Source of the DNA: JABWBP01 sp964522165 | GTDB taxonomy: Bacteria; Calditrichota; Calditrichia; RBG-13-44-9; J075 | Direction: 5' to 3' | DNA length: 64,000 bases | NCBI GenBank assembly: GCA_964522165.1 | Contig: CAZFVV010000003.1 | Location: 26,437 to 90,436, forward strand | Shown here: positions 1 to 9,761 of the stretch, piece after piece | How the letters are laid out: each line of letters starts with the position of its first letter | Numbering within the stretch: position 1 is the stretch's first letter | The notes under the pieces: model-generated | Told to the model about the DNA's origin: nothing | The model's input: only the letters and a program-made list of their open reading frames with translations | Database searches by the model: none | Position numbers and translations under genes: made by a program

Positions 1-30
1 GTCGATAAATTGGGCGCGGTTTTGCAAAAA

Positions 31-100
31 ATGATACCGGATGCCTAATGCCTGATACCGGATTCCGGATGCCAGGGGCCAGGTATCCGGCGTCCGGAAT
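31..100. repeat. Degenerate short-word repeat tract (STRR-like)
   Basis: This stretch upstream of the helicase gene is built from variants of the words 'gatgcc', 'gataccgg' and 'tccgg' repeated with slight changes. It resembles the short tandemly repeated (STRR) sequences of cyanobacteria and recurs with different words in many intergenic regions of this window. It shows no coding potential. Confidence 0.6.
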
Positions 101-145
101 TCTCGGCTGTTAAAACTAAATCAATCGCTATACCCGGCAAAAGAA

Positions 146-2383
146 ATGCCTTCTAAACTCTTAGACGATCTTAATCCCGCTCAGCGCAGCGCGGTGGAAC
201 ATATCAACGGTCCTCTGCTCATCCTGGCGGGGGCGGGCAGCGGCAAAACCCGGGTGCTAACCTACCGGATCGGCTACCTGTTAGAGCAGCGCATGGTGCG
301 CCCGTACGAAATTCTGGCGGTAACTTTCACCAACAAGGCCGCCAACGAGATGAAACACCGGGTGGAGAACCTGCTCCAATTTCCCATCGACGGGATGTGG
401 ATCGGCACCTTTCATTCCGTGTGTGCGCGAATTCTGCGCATCGAGGGGATGCACTTAGGCTACGACAGTAATTTCACGATTTATGACCAGGACGACCAGC
501 TGCGCCAGATCCAGCAGGTAATGGAGGGGTTGAATATCAACCAGAGCATCCTCAAACCGCGCCAGGCGCACTACGCCATCAGCGACTGCAAGAATAAAAT
601 GTTAGGGCCGGAACAGTACGAACGCCGCGCCGGCACCCTGGCAGAGCGCCAGATCGCCAAAATTTATTGGGAATACGAAACCGCCCTGCGCCGCAATAAT
701 GCCTTCGATTTCGACGATTTGCTGATCAAACCCCTGGATTTGTTCACCAAAGAACCTGCCATTCTTGAAAAATACCAGTCCAAGTTCAAATACATCCTGG
801 TGGATGAGTACCAGGACACCAATAAAGCGCAGTATTACCTGGTGCGGCAGCTCTCCGCGAAACACCGCAACATCTGCGTGGTCGGCGATGAGGACCAGAG
901 CATCTACCGCTGGCGCGGCGCGGATATCGAAAATATTCTCAGCTTTGAAAAGGATTACCCGGATTGCGAGGTGGTGCGGTTGGAGCAAAACTACCGCTCC
1001 ACCCAGGTTATTCTGAGCGCGGCCAACTCCGTGGTCAGCAATAACCAGAAGCGGCTGGGCAAAAACCTCTGGAGCCGCAAAACCGGCGGGGAAAAAATTT
1101 GCGTTATCGGCGCCTCCGACGAGGGTGGGGAAGGGTTGGAAGTGGCCAATATCATCCGCAGCGAGATGGCGAAAAACCAACTTTCTTACAACGATATCGC
1201 GCTGCTCTATCGCACCAACGCCCAGTCGCGCGCCTTAGAAGACAAGCTGCGCCGGGCCAATATTCCCTATGTTATTGTCGGCGGCACTCGCTTTTACGAG
1301 CGCAAGGAGATCAAAGACGTGCTGGCCTACCTGCGGGTGATCGTCAACCCCCGCGACGCCGTGGCATTGCGGCGGATCATCAATTACCCCGCCCGGGGCA
1401 TCGGGATGACCACCCAGCAAAAGTTAGAACAGCACGCCGCGGAACGGCAAATCACGCTCTACCAGGCGCTGTTGGAGGTCCTGGAAATCAAAGATTTGTC
1501 TGCCGGAGTCAAGGATAAGATTCACTCTTTCGTGAGCACGCTGGAAACGATCCGCAAGGAGTTGAAAACTGCCAGCGCCTTCGAGGTTACCGCCTGGGTG
1601 GTCAAAACCTTCGCTTTGAAAAGCCCCTACGAGCTTAGCGGCCTGCCGGATGATGAAGCGCGGCTGGAAAACATCAATGAATTGCTGAACAGCATCGCCA
1701 GCTTTACCGAGGCGCGGGGCGCGGCAACCGGGGAATTTCCCGGGGAGGCCACCCTGGAAAAATATTTGGAGGACGTTTCCCTGCTCACCGACGTGGACCG
1801 TTGGGACCCCGGCTTTTCCGCAGTTACCCTGATGACCCTGCACAGCGCCAAGGGGCTGGAATTTCCGGTGGTGATCATTTGCGGGCTGGAACAGGGGCTG
1901 TTTCCGCTCTCCCGCACCTTCGGCAACCCGGATGACTTAGAAGAAGAGCGCCGGCTTTTTTACGTGGGCATGACCCGGGCCAAGGACCGCCTCTACCTGG
2001 TATGGGCGCGGCAGCGGCGGCGCTTCAGCGGGAACGATTACGGGTCGTCATTCCTCAACACTTCCTCCAAATTTTTGGAGGAAATCCCGGATGAGTACAA
2101 AAACGAAGATAGCTATGATGATTTCGGCTCCCATCGCCGGGAATCCCGCCAGCAGCGCATCCGTTTCCAGGAATCGCCCGGGGATGTTTCTGCGTACGCC
2201 TCGGAAATGCTGGATCATCCCGATTACAAAATCGGCGACTGGGTGATTCACGAAGAATTTGGCCGCGGGCAAATCTTAGGAGTGGAGCGCGGCAGCGCCG
2301 GCACCAAGCTCTCGGTGTTCTTCAAGAGCAAAGGGTTGAAGAAATTGATCGCCGAGTATGCAAATTTGCGGGTGGTGGAGTAA
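146..2383 (+). CDS. pcrA: ATP-dependent DNA helicase, PcrA/UvrD family (SF1A)
   Basis: The protein has 745 residues, the usual PcrA/UvrD length. These 3'-5' helicases unwind DNA in nucleotide excision repair and clear recombination intermediates. The Walker A motif AGAGSGKT is at residues 28-35, after the Q-motif region LNPAQRSAV. Motif II VDEYQDTN is near residue 218, followed by GDEDQSIYRWRGA and the C-terminal motifs LMTLHSAKGLEFPVV and EERRLFYVGMTRAKDRL. The tail (GDWVIHEEFGRGQILG) is the Tudor-like C-terminal domain that contacts RNA polymerase in PcrA. The ATG start directly precedes the conserved N-terminus. It is probably monocistronic, with an 83-bp gap before the next gene. Family assignment is certain; PcrA versus UvrD naming is convention. 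Confidence 0.96.
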   Translation: MPSKLLDDLNPAQRSAVEHINGPLLILAGAGSGKTRVLTYRIGYLLEQRMVRPYEILAVTFTNKAANEMKHRVENLLQFPIDGMWIGTFHSVCARILRIEGMHLGYDSNFTIYDQDDQLRQIQQVMEGLNINQSILKPRQAHYAISDCKNKMLGPEQYERRAGTLAERQIAKIYWEYETALRRNNAFDFDDLLIKPLDLFTKEPAILEKYQSKFKYILVDEYQDTNKAQYYLVRQLSAKHRNICVVGDEDQSIYRWRGADIENILSFEKDYPDCEVVRLEQNYRSTQVILSAANSVVSNNQKRLGKNLWSRKTGGEKICVIGASDEGGEGLEVANIIRSEMAKNQLSYNDIALLYRTNAQSRALEDKLRRANIPYVIVGGTRFYERKEIKDVLAYLRVIVNPRDAVALRRIINYPARGIGMTTQQKLEQHAAERQITLYQALLEVLEIKDLSAGVKDKIHSFVSTLETIRKELKTASAFEVTAWVVKTFALKSPYELSGLPDDEARLENINELLNSIASFTEARGAATGEFPGEATLEKYLEDVSLLTDVDRWDPGFSAVTLMTLHSAKGLEFPVVIICGLEQGLFPLSRTFGNPDDLEEERRLFYVGMTRAKDRLYLVWARQRRRFSGNDYGSSFLNTSSKFLEEIPDEYKNEDSYDDFGSHRRESRQQRIRFQESPGDVSAYASEMLDHPDYKIGDWVIHEEFGRGQILGVERGSAGTKLSVFFKSKGLKKLIAEYANLRVVE

Positions 2384-2466
2384 GCGCCAGCCCCATTGTA
2401 ACATTCGGAGAGAATAAATATCTCACCCGGAGTGATTTACAGAAATGATTTTAAAAGGACAAACCG

Positions 2467-5400
2467 ATGGAAACAATCCCTAAAAAAAGCCTGATAATTG
2501 TTGTTTTTTGCCTGCTCTTCGGCAGCGCCTTTTCCCAGCAATATAACGAAAGCAACGACTTCTCCTACGCCCTGAAACTCTACAACGAGGGCTTTTTCGA
2601 CATTGCGGCGCAGCAGTTTTCGCTGTTCCTCAACCGCTATCCCGGCAGCGAGCGGTTGGCGGACGCCCGCTACTACTACGGTGACGCGCTTTACAAGCTC
2701 AACGACGTCGAGAACGCCCGGATCGAATTCCAGGGACTGGCGGTGAGTTTCCCGGAGCACAGCCGCGCCCCCCAGGCCTGGCTGATGGTGGGGGATTGCT
2801 ACCGCAAGCTCAACAAAACCGAGGAAGCCGCCAAAGCTTACGAAACCGTAAAAATTCTCTATCCCGCCAACGCCCTGGCCCCCGGCGCGCTTCTGAAGGC
2901 GGCGGAATGCTATATGGAGGTCAACCAGCTTAGCCGCGCGGAGCAGATTACCAAAGAATTCCTGGATCGCTACGTGGAATCCTCCGAGTATCCCCGGGGG
3001 CGGATCGTTTACGGAAAAGTGCTGCTGCAAATGCAGGAGTTGGAACGCGCCGGCCAGCAATTCCAGAAAGTGTACGAGCTGACCGATAACAAAGCCTTCC
3101 GGGCGGAGGCGAAATTAGGCGAGGCCACGGTGTATCGCCAACTGGGATTGAATACCCGCGCGGTTTCCGCTTTGCAAGAGATTATCAAGACCAACCCCGG
3201 CAGCGACCCCGCTTACCAGGCGCTGGCCATGCTCACCCAAATCTACCAGGAAGGCCGGGAGTGGGATAGCGCCATCGCTTTGCTGCGCAAGGAATCCGCC
3301 GCCTACACTGCTACGGAGCCGAAAAACCATCTGAAGCTCCTGCAAGCGCAAACCTTTTTCCTGAAAGGAGACTACTTCAACGCCCGCAAAGCGCTTCAGG
3401 AAATACCCTCAAGCGCGCCGGGTGATCTGTCCCTTAAAGCGCAATTCTACACCGCCTGCTGCGACCTGGAAGAAAAACAACTCAACGCGGCGGAAAACGG
3501 CTTCAAAACTGTGCTGAAAACTATCGAGGAAACCGGGCGGGGGGGGGAATTCCAAAGCGCGGCGCTGTACAACCTCGCCGATTTGCAATTCACGCTGGGC
3601 AATTTTCAGCAGGCGCGGAATTATCTCAACCAGTTTGCCGCTCTCAGCCCTAATGATCCGGGCCTGGAGCAGCTTCACAAACGCCTGGTAGAGCTGGCGC
3701 TGCGGCAAAAAACCCTGCTGGCCGCAGTGGATGAACTTCAGCGCTTCCGCGGCGCTTATCCCAACTCTGCCTATCGCGATGATTTGCTTTACCAGACCGG
3801 CAAGGCGTTTTTCCGGGAAGGCCAGTATGATCGCAGCCTGCCGTTTTTCCAGCAAGTCAGCGATGAGTATGTATGTTCCGCAGCCTGGGATTCCAGCAAT
3901 GCTTTTATCGAATTTATTGCCACATATTTCCAGGCCGGGCAGCAAACCGGCGTTACCGAACTGGCCAAACTGCTGGGCAAGATGCTCACCGGGGTAGAAC
4001 GCCGCTCCTTGATGTTCGAGCTGGGCAAGCTCTACCTCAGCGATTTGAAGGATTATGAAGAGGCGGCGAAAATTTTCGAGCACTACGTCAGCGAATCCCG
4101 CGACGATTCCGCGGCGATTGGGGAAGGGCTGTACTACTTAGGCGAAAGTTATTTGAAATTGGCGGAGTACCGGCGCTTTTTGCGGCTCCCGGAGGAAAAT
4201 TACACCCTCAAAGCGGAGGAAACCCTCAAGCAGGCCATGGGCGCAATTCGATATGCCCCGCGCCCCGATACCCTCACTTACCGCTTTCTGAGCCTGACCG
4301 CTCCCGCGGAAACCACCCCGCCGGATAAGCTGTTAGCGTTCTGGCAGCGCTTCGAGGAGGCCTATCCCCGTTCCGCCCTGCTGCCACAAGTGCAGCTTCA
4401 ACTGGCGGAGGTTTTGGCGTCCTCCGGCAATTCCGATCAGGCGCTCATTTACCTCGACCGGGTGATTACCGCCCGAAAAGATTATTTCGCCGCCGGAAAA
4501 GCGTTTTGGAAGAAAGCGGAGCTTCTCGCTGCCCGGGGAAATGAGAGCGAGGCGATCCAAACCCTGAAGGATTTCCTCTTAGAATACACCCGGCATCCCT
4601 ACCAGGCCCGGGCGTATCAAAAATTAGCCGACTACCAGGCCGTGGCGGGAGATTTCCCCACCGCAGCCAAATTTTTAGAACGCCTGGTAGAATTGTTCAA
4701 TTATTCCGATGAAGCGGAACCGGCGCAGGCGCAAATCACAGATTATCACATTCGCAGCGGGGAGTATGCCAAAGCGCTGGCCTACGTGGAACCGAAAATC
4801 AATGGTTACAAAGCCCCGGGAGACCCGGTAATTCGCCAGTACCTGGCAACGCCCCCGGCCCCGTTTTATTTTTACGCCGGGAAAGCCTACTATCAGAAGG
4901 AAGAGTACCGCCCCGCACGCCACCGGCTGCTGGCCTATCTCAATTCCACCCACGACGGGGCACACCAAAACGAATCCTTGCTGCTGTTAGGCAAAATGGC
5001 CCAGGAAGACGGCGAGCCGGACGCCGCCCTGGTGCAGTACGCCCTGGTGAAACAGGACGGGGATAGTGTATTTTTCTATCAAGCAAATCAAAATGCAGCC
5101 GATATTTTATTTAGCCAGGGGAAATTTGCCGAAGCGTACCAAAAATATGAGCTGGCCGGTTCCCTGGCGCCGGGAGCGGATCAAAAGTTGTACCTGGATA
5201 CCCAGAAACTGCGCTGCCTGGTTAACCAGGGGAAAAAAAGCACCTATGAATCTCAACTTGGCGCATTCAAGAAGGCGTACGAAAAGAATCCACAGTTGAA
5301 AAATTCCCTGGCCGCGCTGGAATACGAGAACGCGAAAGCGGTATATAACGAAAAGCTCTTTGATAAAGCGATCAACTACTGCAAAACGGTTTTGAGCAAG

Positions 5401-6138
5401 TACAAAACCAGCGAGTACGCCGATGACGCGCAGTACCTGATCGTTCGCTCTTACGCAACCCTGAACCGGGAAAAAGAGGCGCTGAAAGAATTCGAGCAAT
5501 TCCTCAAAGAATTTCCCGGCAGCCCGTTGTTAGCGGAGGTCTATCTGGTGATTGCCCAGGTACACTTCCGGGCCGAGCGCAGCGACGCCGGATTGGAGGC
5601 GGTGCGCAAAGCGGTGGAGACGGCTTCTCAGCCGGAAACGAAAAAGACCGCCTTAACCATGCTTATCAGCACCTACAAGGGCCTGGGATTGTGGGACGGG
5701 GTGCTGACCGCTTCCCGGGAGTACCTGGCCGCTTACCCCAACGCAAGCGACGTGATGGATAAGAAAATTTCCATAGGAATCGCCCTCAGCCGCCTGAACC
5801 GCTATACCGATGCAATCGATTACTTGCAGTCTCTGAAGTTTGAAGTGAGCAGCGAGCAGGAGCCGGAAATCCAGTTTTACATCGGGGAAGCGTATTTCAA
5901 TTCCGGGCAGTATGAGAATGCGATCAACGAATTTGTCAAGATTCCCCTGCTCTCGCAAAAAACCAAATTGCAGTGGGAAGCCAGCGCCTTCTACTATGCC
6001 GGCCAGTGCTACGAGCGCCTGGGCCGCAAGAGCGACGCCATTCGCATGTACCAGGAAATCGTCAATCGTCCCGGCATTGAATATGACCTGAAGCGCCAGG
6101 CGCAGCAGTTGATCGATAAGTTGAACAGTCTGAATTAG
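2467..6138 (+). CDS. Large TPR-repeat periplasmic protein
   Basis: The protein has 1223 residues and an N-terminal signal peptide (KKSLIIVVFCLLFGSAFSQ), so it is probably exported to the periplasm or outer-membrane inner face. Almost the whole mature chain consists of tetratricopeptide-type helical pairs, for example YALKLYNEGFFDIAAQQF, ARYYYGDALYKLNDVENA and AFYYAGQCYERLGRKSDA, spaced about 34-37 residues apart. Such proteins are scaffolds; the outer-membrane-linked YbgF/BamD-like type is common in FCB bacteria. The gene is followed by a TolB-like lipoprotein gene, which suggests a cell-envelope role. No catalytic motif is seen and the partner is unknown. Confidence 0.85.
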   Translation: METIPKKSLIIVVFCLLFGSAFSQQYNESNDFSYALKLYNEGFFDIAAQQFSLFLNRYPGSERLADARYYYGDALYKLNDVENARIEFQGLAVSFPEHSRAPQAWLMVGDCYRKLNKTEEAAKAYETVKILYPANALAPGALLKAAECYMEVNQLSRAEQITKEFLDRYVESSEYPRGRIVYGKVLLQMQELERAGQQFQKVYELTDNKAFRAEAKLGEATVYRQLGLNTRAVSALQEIIKTNPGSDPAYQALAMLTQIYQEGREWDSAIALLRKESAAYTATEPKNHLKLLQAQTFFLKGDYFNARKALQEIPSSAPGDLSLKAQFYTACCDLEEKQLNAAENGFKTVLKTIEETGRGGEFQSAALYNLADLQFTLGNFQQARNYLNQFAALSPNDPGLEQLHKRLVELALRQKTLLAAVDELQRFRGAYPNSAYRDDLLYQTGKAFFREGQYDRSLPFFQQVSDEYVCSAAWDSSNAFIEFIATYFQAGQQTGVTELAKLLGKMLTGVERRSLMFELGKLYLSDLKDYEEAAKIFEHYVSESRDDSAAIGEGLYYLGESYLKLAEYRRFLRLPEENYTLKAEETLKQAMGAIRYAPRPDTLTYRFLSLTAPAETTPPDKLLAFWQRFEEAYPRSALLPQVQLQLAEVLASSGNSDQALIYLDRVITARKDYFAAGKAFWKKAELLAARGNESEAIQTLKDFLLEYTRHPYQARAYQKLADYQAVAGDFPTAAKFLERLVELFNYSDEAEPAQAQITDYHIRSGEYAKALAYVEPKINGYKAPGDPVIRQYLATPPAPFYFYAGKAYYQKEEYRPARHRLLAYLNSTHDGAHQNESLLLLGKMAQEDGEPDAALVQYALVKQDGDSVFFYQANQNAADILFSQGKFAEAYQKYELAGSLAPGADQKLYLDTQKLRCLVNQGKKSTYESQLGAFKKAYEKNPQLKNSLAALEYENAKAVYNEKLFDKAINYCKTVLSKYKTSEYADDAQYLIVRSYATLNREKEALKEFEQFLKEFPGSPLLAEVYLVIAQVHFRAERSDAGLEAVRKAVETASQPETKKTALTMLISTYKGLGLWDGVLTASREYLAAYPNASDVMDKKISIGIALSRLNRYTDAIDYLQSLKFEVSSEQEPEIQFYIGEAYFNSGQYENAINEFVKIPLLSQKTKLQWEASAFYYAGQCYERLGRKSDAIRMYQEIVNRPGIEYDLKRQAQQLIDKLNSLN

Positions 6139-6262
6139 TGTTTGCGTGTTTTGGTGTTCAAGTGTTTAAGTGTTATAGTGCCACGGCGGGAGAGAGAAGC
6201 TTTGCGAAGTTTCCAAAACACTAAAACACCATAATACCTGAACACTCTGAATACCTGAAGAC
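6139..6262. repeat. Paired inverted word tracts between the TPR and TolB-like genes
   Basis: Directly after the stop codon comes a run of 'gtgttt/gtgtt' words (6139-6180). A second run of complementary 'aacact/aacacc/cctgaa' words follows (6214-6262). The two tracts can pair imperfectly and may form a long hairpin between the genes. It belongs to the STRR-like class seen throughout the window. Confidence 0.55.
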
Positions 6263-6283
6263 CTTGTAAACAGAGGATCGAAT

Positions 6284-7594
6284 ATGAGTAGCACTCTGAA
6301 AATTTGTTTCATACTCCTTTCCGCCTATGGGCTGATGAGTTGCGGAAGCTCCAAAAAGATGTCTGCGGATGACTACAGCCAGCTTCCCGCGCAGGAACGG
6401 ATTCAATACCTGAACACCCAGGCGGCAAAAAATCCCAACAACGTGGAGCTAAAAAAACAGCTCTACCGGGAGTATTTGAACGTGGAAATGCGCCCCCAGG
6501 CCGTCCGGGTAATGGAAGACATTCTCCGGTTGGATCCGAACGACGCCGACGTGCTCTTCGAATACGGGGAGTTGCAGTACGCCCAGGGAAACAGCAAGGA
6601 AGCCTACCAGGCGTTTTTATCAGTGATGCAGGGCGCCAGCGCCGCCAGCTATCAATCCCGGATTGCCGATTACGTGGCCAGCGGTTACGGAATGCAGCAG
6701 GTTACCTTCTCTTCCGAGGACGAGGCGTTTCCGAGCTTTTCGCCGGATGGCCGGAAGCTGCTCTACCAGAAAAAAGCAGGCGGCAATTGGGATATCGTGG
6801 AATACGATCTCTCCGCCCGCAGCGAAAAAACCCTGGTCTCCACCCCCGCGGATGAAGAATCCCCGGTGTATTCTCCCGCGGAAGCGAAAATCGTTTATAC
6901 CACCGACGCCGACGACCGCCGCCCCATCGACGATGCTTACAAAGTACGGGAAATTGTTTCCCGCAGCCTGGCCGACGGTTTCGTTTCCACCCTCACCCAG
7001 ACCGTGGCCGACGACTGGCTGCCGCGCTACAGCCGTGACGGCGCTTACATCGTTTTCGTCTCCGACCGCAACGACCTGCGCAAAGTCTCCTATGACGCCA
7101 AACAGAGCGACATCTTCATCATGGAGAGCGGCGGGGCTTTCCAGCGCCAATTGACCAACTCCCCGGCCAACGAAGGGGGAGCCTGCTTCAGCGCGGATGA
7201 TAAGCGCATTCTCTTCCATTCCGACCGCAACGGGCAGTACGACATTTTTGAAATGCGCGCCGACGGCAAGCAGGTAATGACCATTATCGACAACCCCAAC
7301 GGCAACGACGTCAATCCCTTTGCCTCGGCAGACGGGCAATACCTGACTTTCGTATCCGACCGCGACGGCAATTTTGAGATCTATCTGGCTCGCAGCGACG
7401 GCTCCCAGCAGGAACGGCTGACCTTCGACCCGGGAGTGGACGCCAACCCGGTCTTCTCTCCCGATGGAAAATCCATCGCCTTTCATTCCAACCGCAACGG
7501 GAATTACAATATCTTCCTGATTAATTTGAGCGCCTCTTCCGGCGTCTTGACCAGCAGCGACCTGATCAGCCGTTTAAGCGACCTGGCGAAATAA
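6284..7594 (+). CDS. TolB-like beta-propeller lipoprotein with TPR N-terminus
   Basis: The protein has 436 residues. The N-terminus has a lipoprotein-type signal with candidate lipobox LMSC and acceptor Cys20. Residues about 30-120 form two TPR-like helical pairs (QYLNTQAAKNPNNVELKKQL, VLFEYGELQYAQGNSKEAY). Residues about 140-420 contain repeated WD40-like PD40 blades of the TolB type: FPSFSPDGRKLLYQ, LPRYSRDGAYIVFVSDRN, ACFSADDKRILFHSDRN, PFASADGQYLTFVSDRD and PVFSPDGKSIAFHSNRN. In this clade such TPR-plus-PD40 lipoproteins are often near outer-membrane complexes, and PorE-like T9SS components have a comparable TPR-propeller plan. Here that link is only suggestive, because the C-terminal OmpA domain of PorE is absent. 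A strong terminator follows. Confidence 0.85.
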   Translation: MSSTLKICFILLSAYGLMSCGSSKKMSADDYSQLPAQERIQYLNTQAAKNPNNVELKKQLYREYLNVEMRPQAVRVMEDILRLDPNDADVLFEYGELQYAQGNSKEAYQAFLSVMQGASAASYQSRIADYVASGYGMQQVTFSSEDEAFPSFSPDGRKLLYQKKAGGNWDIVEYDLSARSEKTLVSTPADEESPVYSPAEAKIVYTTDADDRRPIDDAYKVREIVSRSLADGFVSTLTQTVADDWLPRYSRDGAYIVFVSDRNDLRKVSYDAKQSDIFIMESGGAFQRQLTNSPANEGGACFSADDKRILFHSDRNGQYDIFEMRADGKQVMTIIDNPNGNDVNPFASADGQYLTFVSDRDGNFEIYLARSDGSQQERLTFDPGVDANPVFSPDGKSIAFHSNRNGNYNIFLINLSASSGVLTSSDLISRLSDLAK

Positions 7595-7620
7595 AAATAC
7601 AATTTACGCAACGCCCCCCC

Positions 7621-7652
7621 AAAAAAAGCCGCCTCATCCGGGCGGCTTTTTT
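7621..7652 (+). terminator. Rho-independent terminator after the TolB-like gene
   Basis: The stem GCCGCC/GGCGGC, extended by A-run/T-run pairing, has a 7-nt loop and ends in six T. It lies 27 bp after the stop codon. Confidence 0.85.
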
Positions 7653-7962
7653 ACTGCAAAGGCGCTAAGACGCATAGTATCTATAGGATGGAGCATTTCT
7701 TTCGGGTTTTCTCCGAAGAAGCCGCTTCGCGGGCGGCTTTGCGAGAAAATTTAAGTTTTTGACTGTTCGCAGTATAAAATCCTCAATTTATGCACGCGTG
7801 CAGTATATATTTAAGATTGCCACACTTTAGCGGCGGCGGCTAATAGTTAAGCCCCGCAAACCATTTTTTTATTCATTTTGAAACCTCGCTCCTTTTCTGT
7901 TAATTTCCGACCCTATATCGAACCAAAACAAGGACATCAACCTTATCCCCAAGGAGAACCCC
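7653..7962. other. Intergenic region with a 12-bp palindrome
   Basis: No convincing gene is seen in this gap before the transglutaminase gene. It holds a second imperfect hairpin near 7719-7742 (gaagccgcttcgcgggcggc) and a perfect 12-bp palindrome TGCACGCGTGCA at 7791-7802. The palindrome is flanked by AT-rich 'agtataaaat' and 'agtatatatt', a plausible promoter/operator arrangement, but this is not proven. The gene downstream has the ribosome-binding site AAGGAG at 7951-7956. Confidence 0.4.
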
Positions 7963-9711
7963 ATGCATCGCGTTACGGTGTTGTGCGTTGTACTGATTTT
8001 GTCAATCCTGACTATCGCAGTTGCCCAAAAAATCGAAGTCACCGGTTCCCAGCACTCGGAAATCCAGTACCGCCTGGAACAGGATATCGAACCGTTCCCG
8101 GGGCTAAAAGAATTGTATGTCAGCTTCGTGGTACCTTCCAGTTTCCAATCGCAAACCTATTCCCAGCAAATATCGGATCTGAATTTTGAACTGCTGCCCT
8201 CTCCCGGCGACCAGAAAAATGAAACCGACGCCCGGGGCAACCAGATCCGCACCTATACCTGGACTAATCCTTCCGGCGCCGTCAGAGCGGCGGTTACCTT
8301 CCGCGCCGCCAACCGGGTGCAATTGGGCGCTCTGCAGGACGACGGAACCCCCTTCCCGATGCGCAATCTCTCTCCAGAGGTCAATATTTTCCTTCAACCG
8401 ACCGCCCAGGTGCAGTCCGACCATCCCGCCATTCAGGACAAAGCGAAGGAGTTGACCACCTCCGCCCGGACCGCCTACCAGGCCTGCCAGAATATCCTCT
8501 ACTGGGTGGTGGAGCACATGCAGTACGTGCTGATCCCGGAGCAATACGACGCCATGTATTCGTTTGCTTACGGCAAGGGGAATTGCCAGAATTACAGCCA
8601 CCTGGCCGCGGCGCTGATGCGCGCCTCCGGCATTCCCGCTCGGATTGTAAACGGCATTACCCTGGACCGCCCCTACACCTTGCAGGCGGACGACGGGCAG
8701 TATCAATTTGAAATGGCCCGCGGGCGGCACTCCTGGATCGAGGTGTATTTTCCCGGCAGCGGCTGGCTGCCCTTCGATCCCCAGCAGTCCGAATTTTTTG
8801 TCAGCAACCGCTACGTGCGTATCGAAATCGGGGTGGACAACGAGGAGAGCGTCAACGACGGGCTGGTGCGCTGGCGGCAAACCTCCGGCAGCGCGCGCCA
8901 GAATCCCAAATTAGAAGAGGTTATCGAAACCAGCTTCGTTCGCGATGACGTCAGCCTGAATGGAAAACGTATGGCCGGGGTCGATAAAATAGTGCTGGGG
9001 CCGCCCCTGGCCTCCGTCGCCGTTCCGCCCCTGGCCGCGGCAGAGGAAGAAAAGAAGCAGGAACCTGAACCGGAACCTCGGCCGGAACCGGAACCTAAAA
9101 CGACAGAACCGGCGGCAGCGGAAACCGATTACAGCAAACTAATTTATAGCGAACCTTTTGTGTACGGGAATCTGGATTTTCCGGAGGGAGTTGATTTTGC
9201 CTTCCCGCGCCAGGCCAGCAGCGGCCAGACCCAGGATTCCTACCAGTTGCAGCGCAGCTTTTTGGTGGAGACCGCAGAATACGTGACCAGCCAGACCCAG
9301 TTTGCCCAGTGCGTGGTGCTAAAGGAACCGATCCGCCTGGAAAAGATCGGCCTGGCGATGCACAATTTTGGCGGCAGCGGTTACTTGTGGCTGGAGCTTA
9401 GCGAAGACGAAAACGGCAAGCCCGGCCCCACCGCCGTTTCCACTCGCAAAATTCCCCTGCAATATATTCTCACCCGGGAGGGCTACCAGTGGGTGGATTT
9501 TCCTTTCGAGGGCATTGTACTGTCCCCCGGGCGCTACTGGTTCTTCCTGAATTTCTCCGGGGGGCCGATTGTCAACTGGTTTTACAGCTACGGCAAGCCG
9601 GTCGGCCCGGCGGACGGTACCCGCGCCCGGGCGCTGGGGGCGGGCGACTGGCCGACGATTTTGTCCTTTGAGTTCAACTACCGGGTGAGCGGCAAGGCGG
9701 TGAAGAAGTGA
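7963..9711 (+). CDS. Secreted transglutaminase-like protein with C-terminal beta-sandwich
   Basis: The protein has 582 residues with a signal peptide at the N-terminus (VTVLCVVLILSILTIAVAQ). The transglutaminase-like core has the papain-type triad: Cys208 in GNCQNYSHLAA, His256 in GRHSWIEVYFPG and Asp272 in WLPFDPQQ. Such domains cross-link proteins or act as cysteine peptidases. Residues about 360-390 are a Glu/Pro-rich spacer (EPEPEPRPEPEPK). The C-terminal 200 residues resemble a jelly-roll or beta-sandwich module (KIGLAMHNFGGSGYLWLELSED) that may bind ligand or anchor the protein. The start ATG has a clear AAGGAG site. The substrate is unknown. Confidence 0.85.
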   Translation: MHRVTVLCVVLILSILTIAVAQKIEVTGSQHSEIQYRLEQDIEPFPGLKELYVSFVVPSSFQSQTYSQQISDLNFELLPSPGDQKNETDARGNQIRTYTWTNPSGAVRAAVTFRAANRVQLGALQDDGTPFPMRNLSPEVNIFLQPTAQVQSDHPAIQDKAKELTTSARTAYQACQNILYWVVEHMQYVLIPEQYDAMYSFAYGKGNCQNYSHLAAALMRASGIPARIVNGITLDRPYTLQADDGQYQFEMARGRHSWIEVYFPGSGWLPFDPQQSEFFVSNRYVRIEIGVDNEESVNDGLVRWRQTSGSARQNPKLEEVIETSFVRDDVSLNGKRMAGVDKIVLGPPLASVAVPPLAAAEEEKKQEPEPEPRPEPEPKTTEPAAAETDYSKLIYSEPFVYGNLDFPEGVDFAFPRQASSGQTQDSYQLQRSFLVETAEYVTSQTQFAQCVVLKEPIRLEKIGLAMHNFGGSGYLWLELSEDENGKPGPTAVSTRKIPLQYILTREGYQWVDFPFEGIVLSPGRYWFFLNFSGGPIVNWFYSYGKPVGPADGTRARALGAGDWPTILSFEFNYRVSGKAVKK

Positions 9712-9761
9712 TCGATGTGTATCCGGATCATTCACAAACCGGGAACCTGGTGAAACGATAA

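Noticed and set aside
7878..8189. 103-residue ORF upstream of the transglutaminase.
   Set aside because: It overlaps the signal peptide and start of a clearly real gene in another frame and resembles no family.
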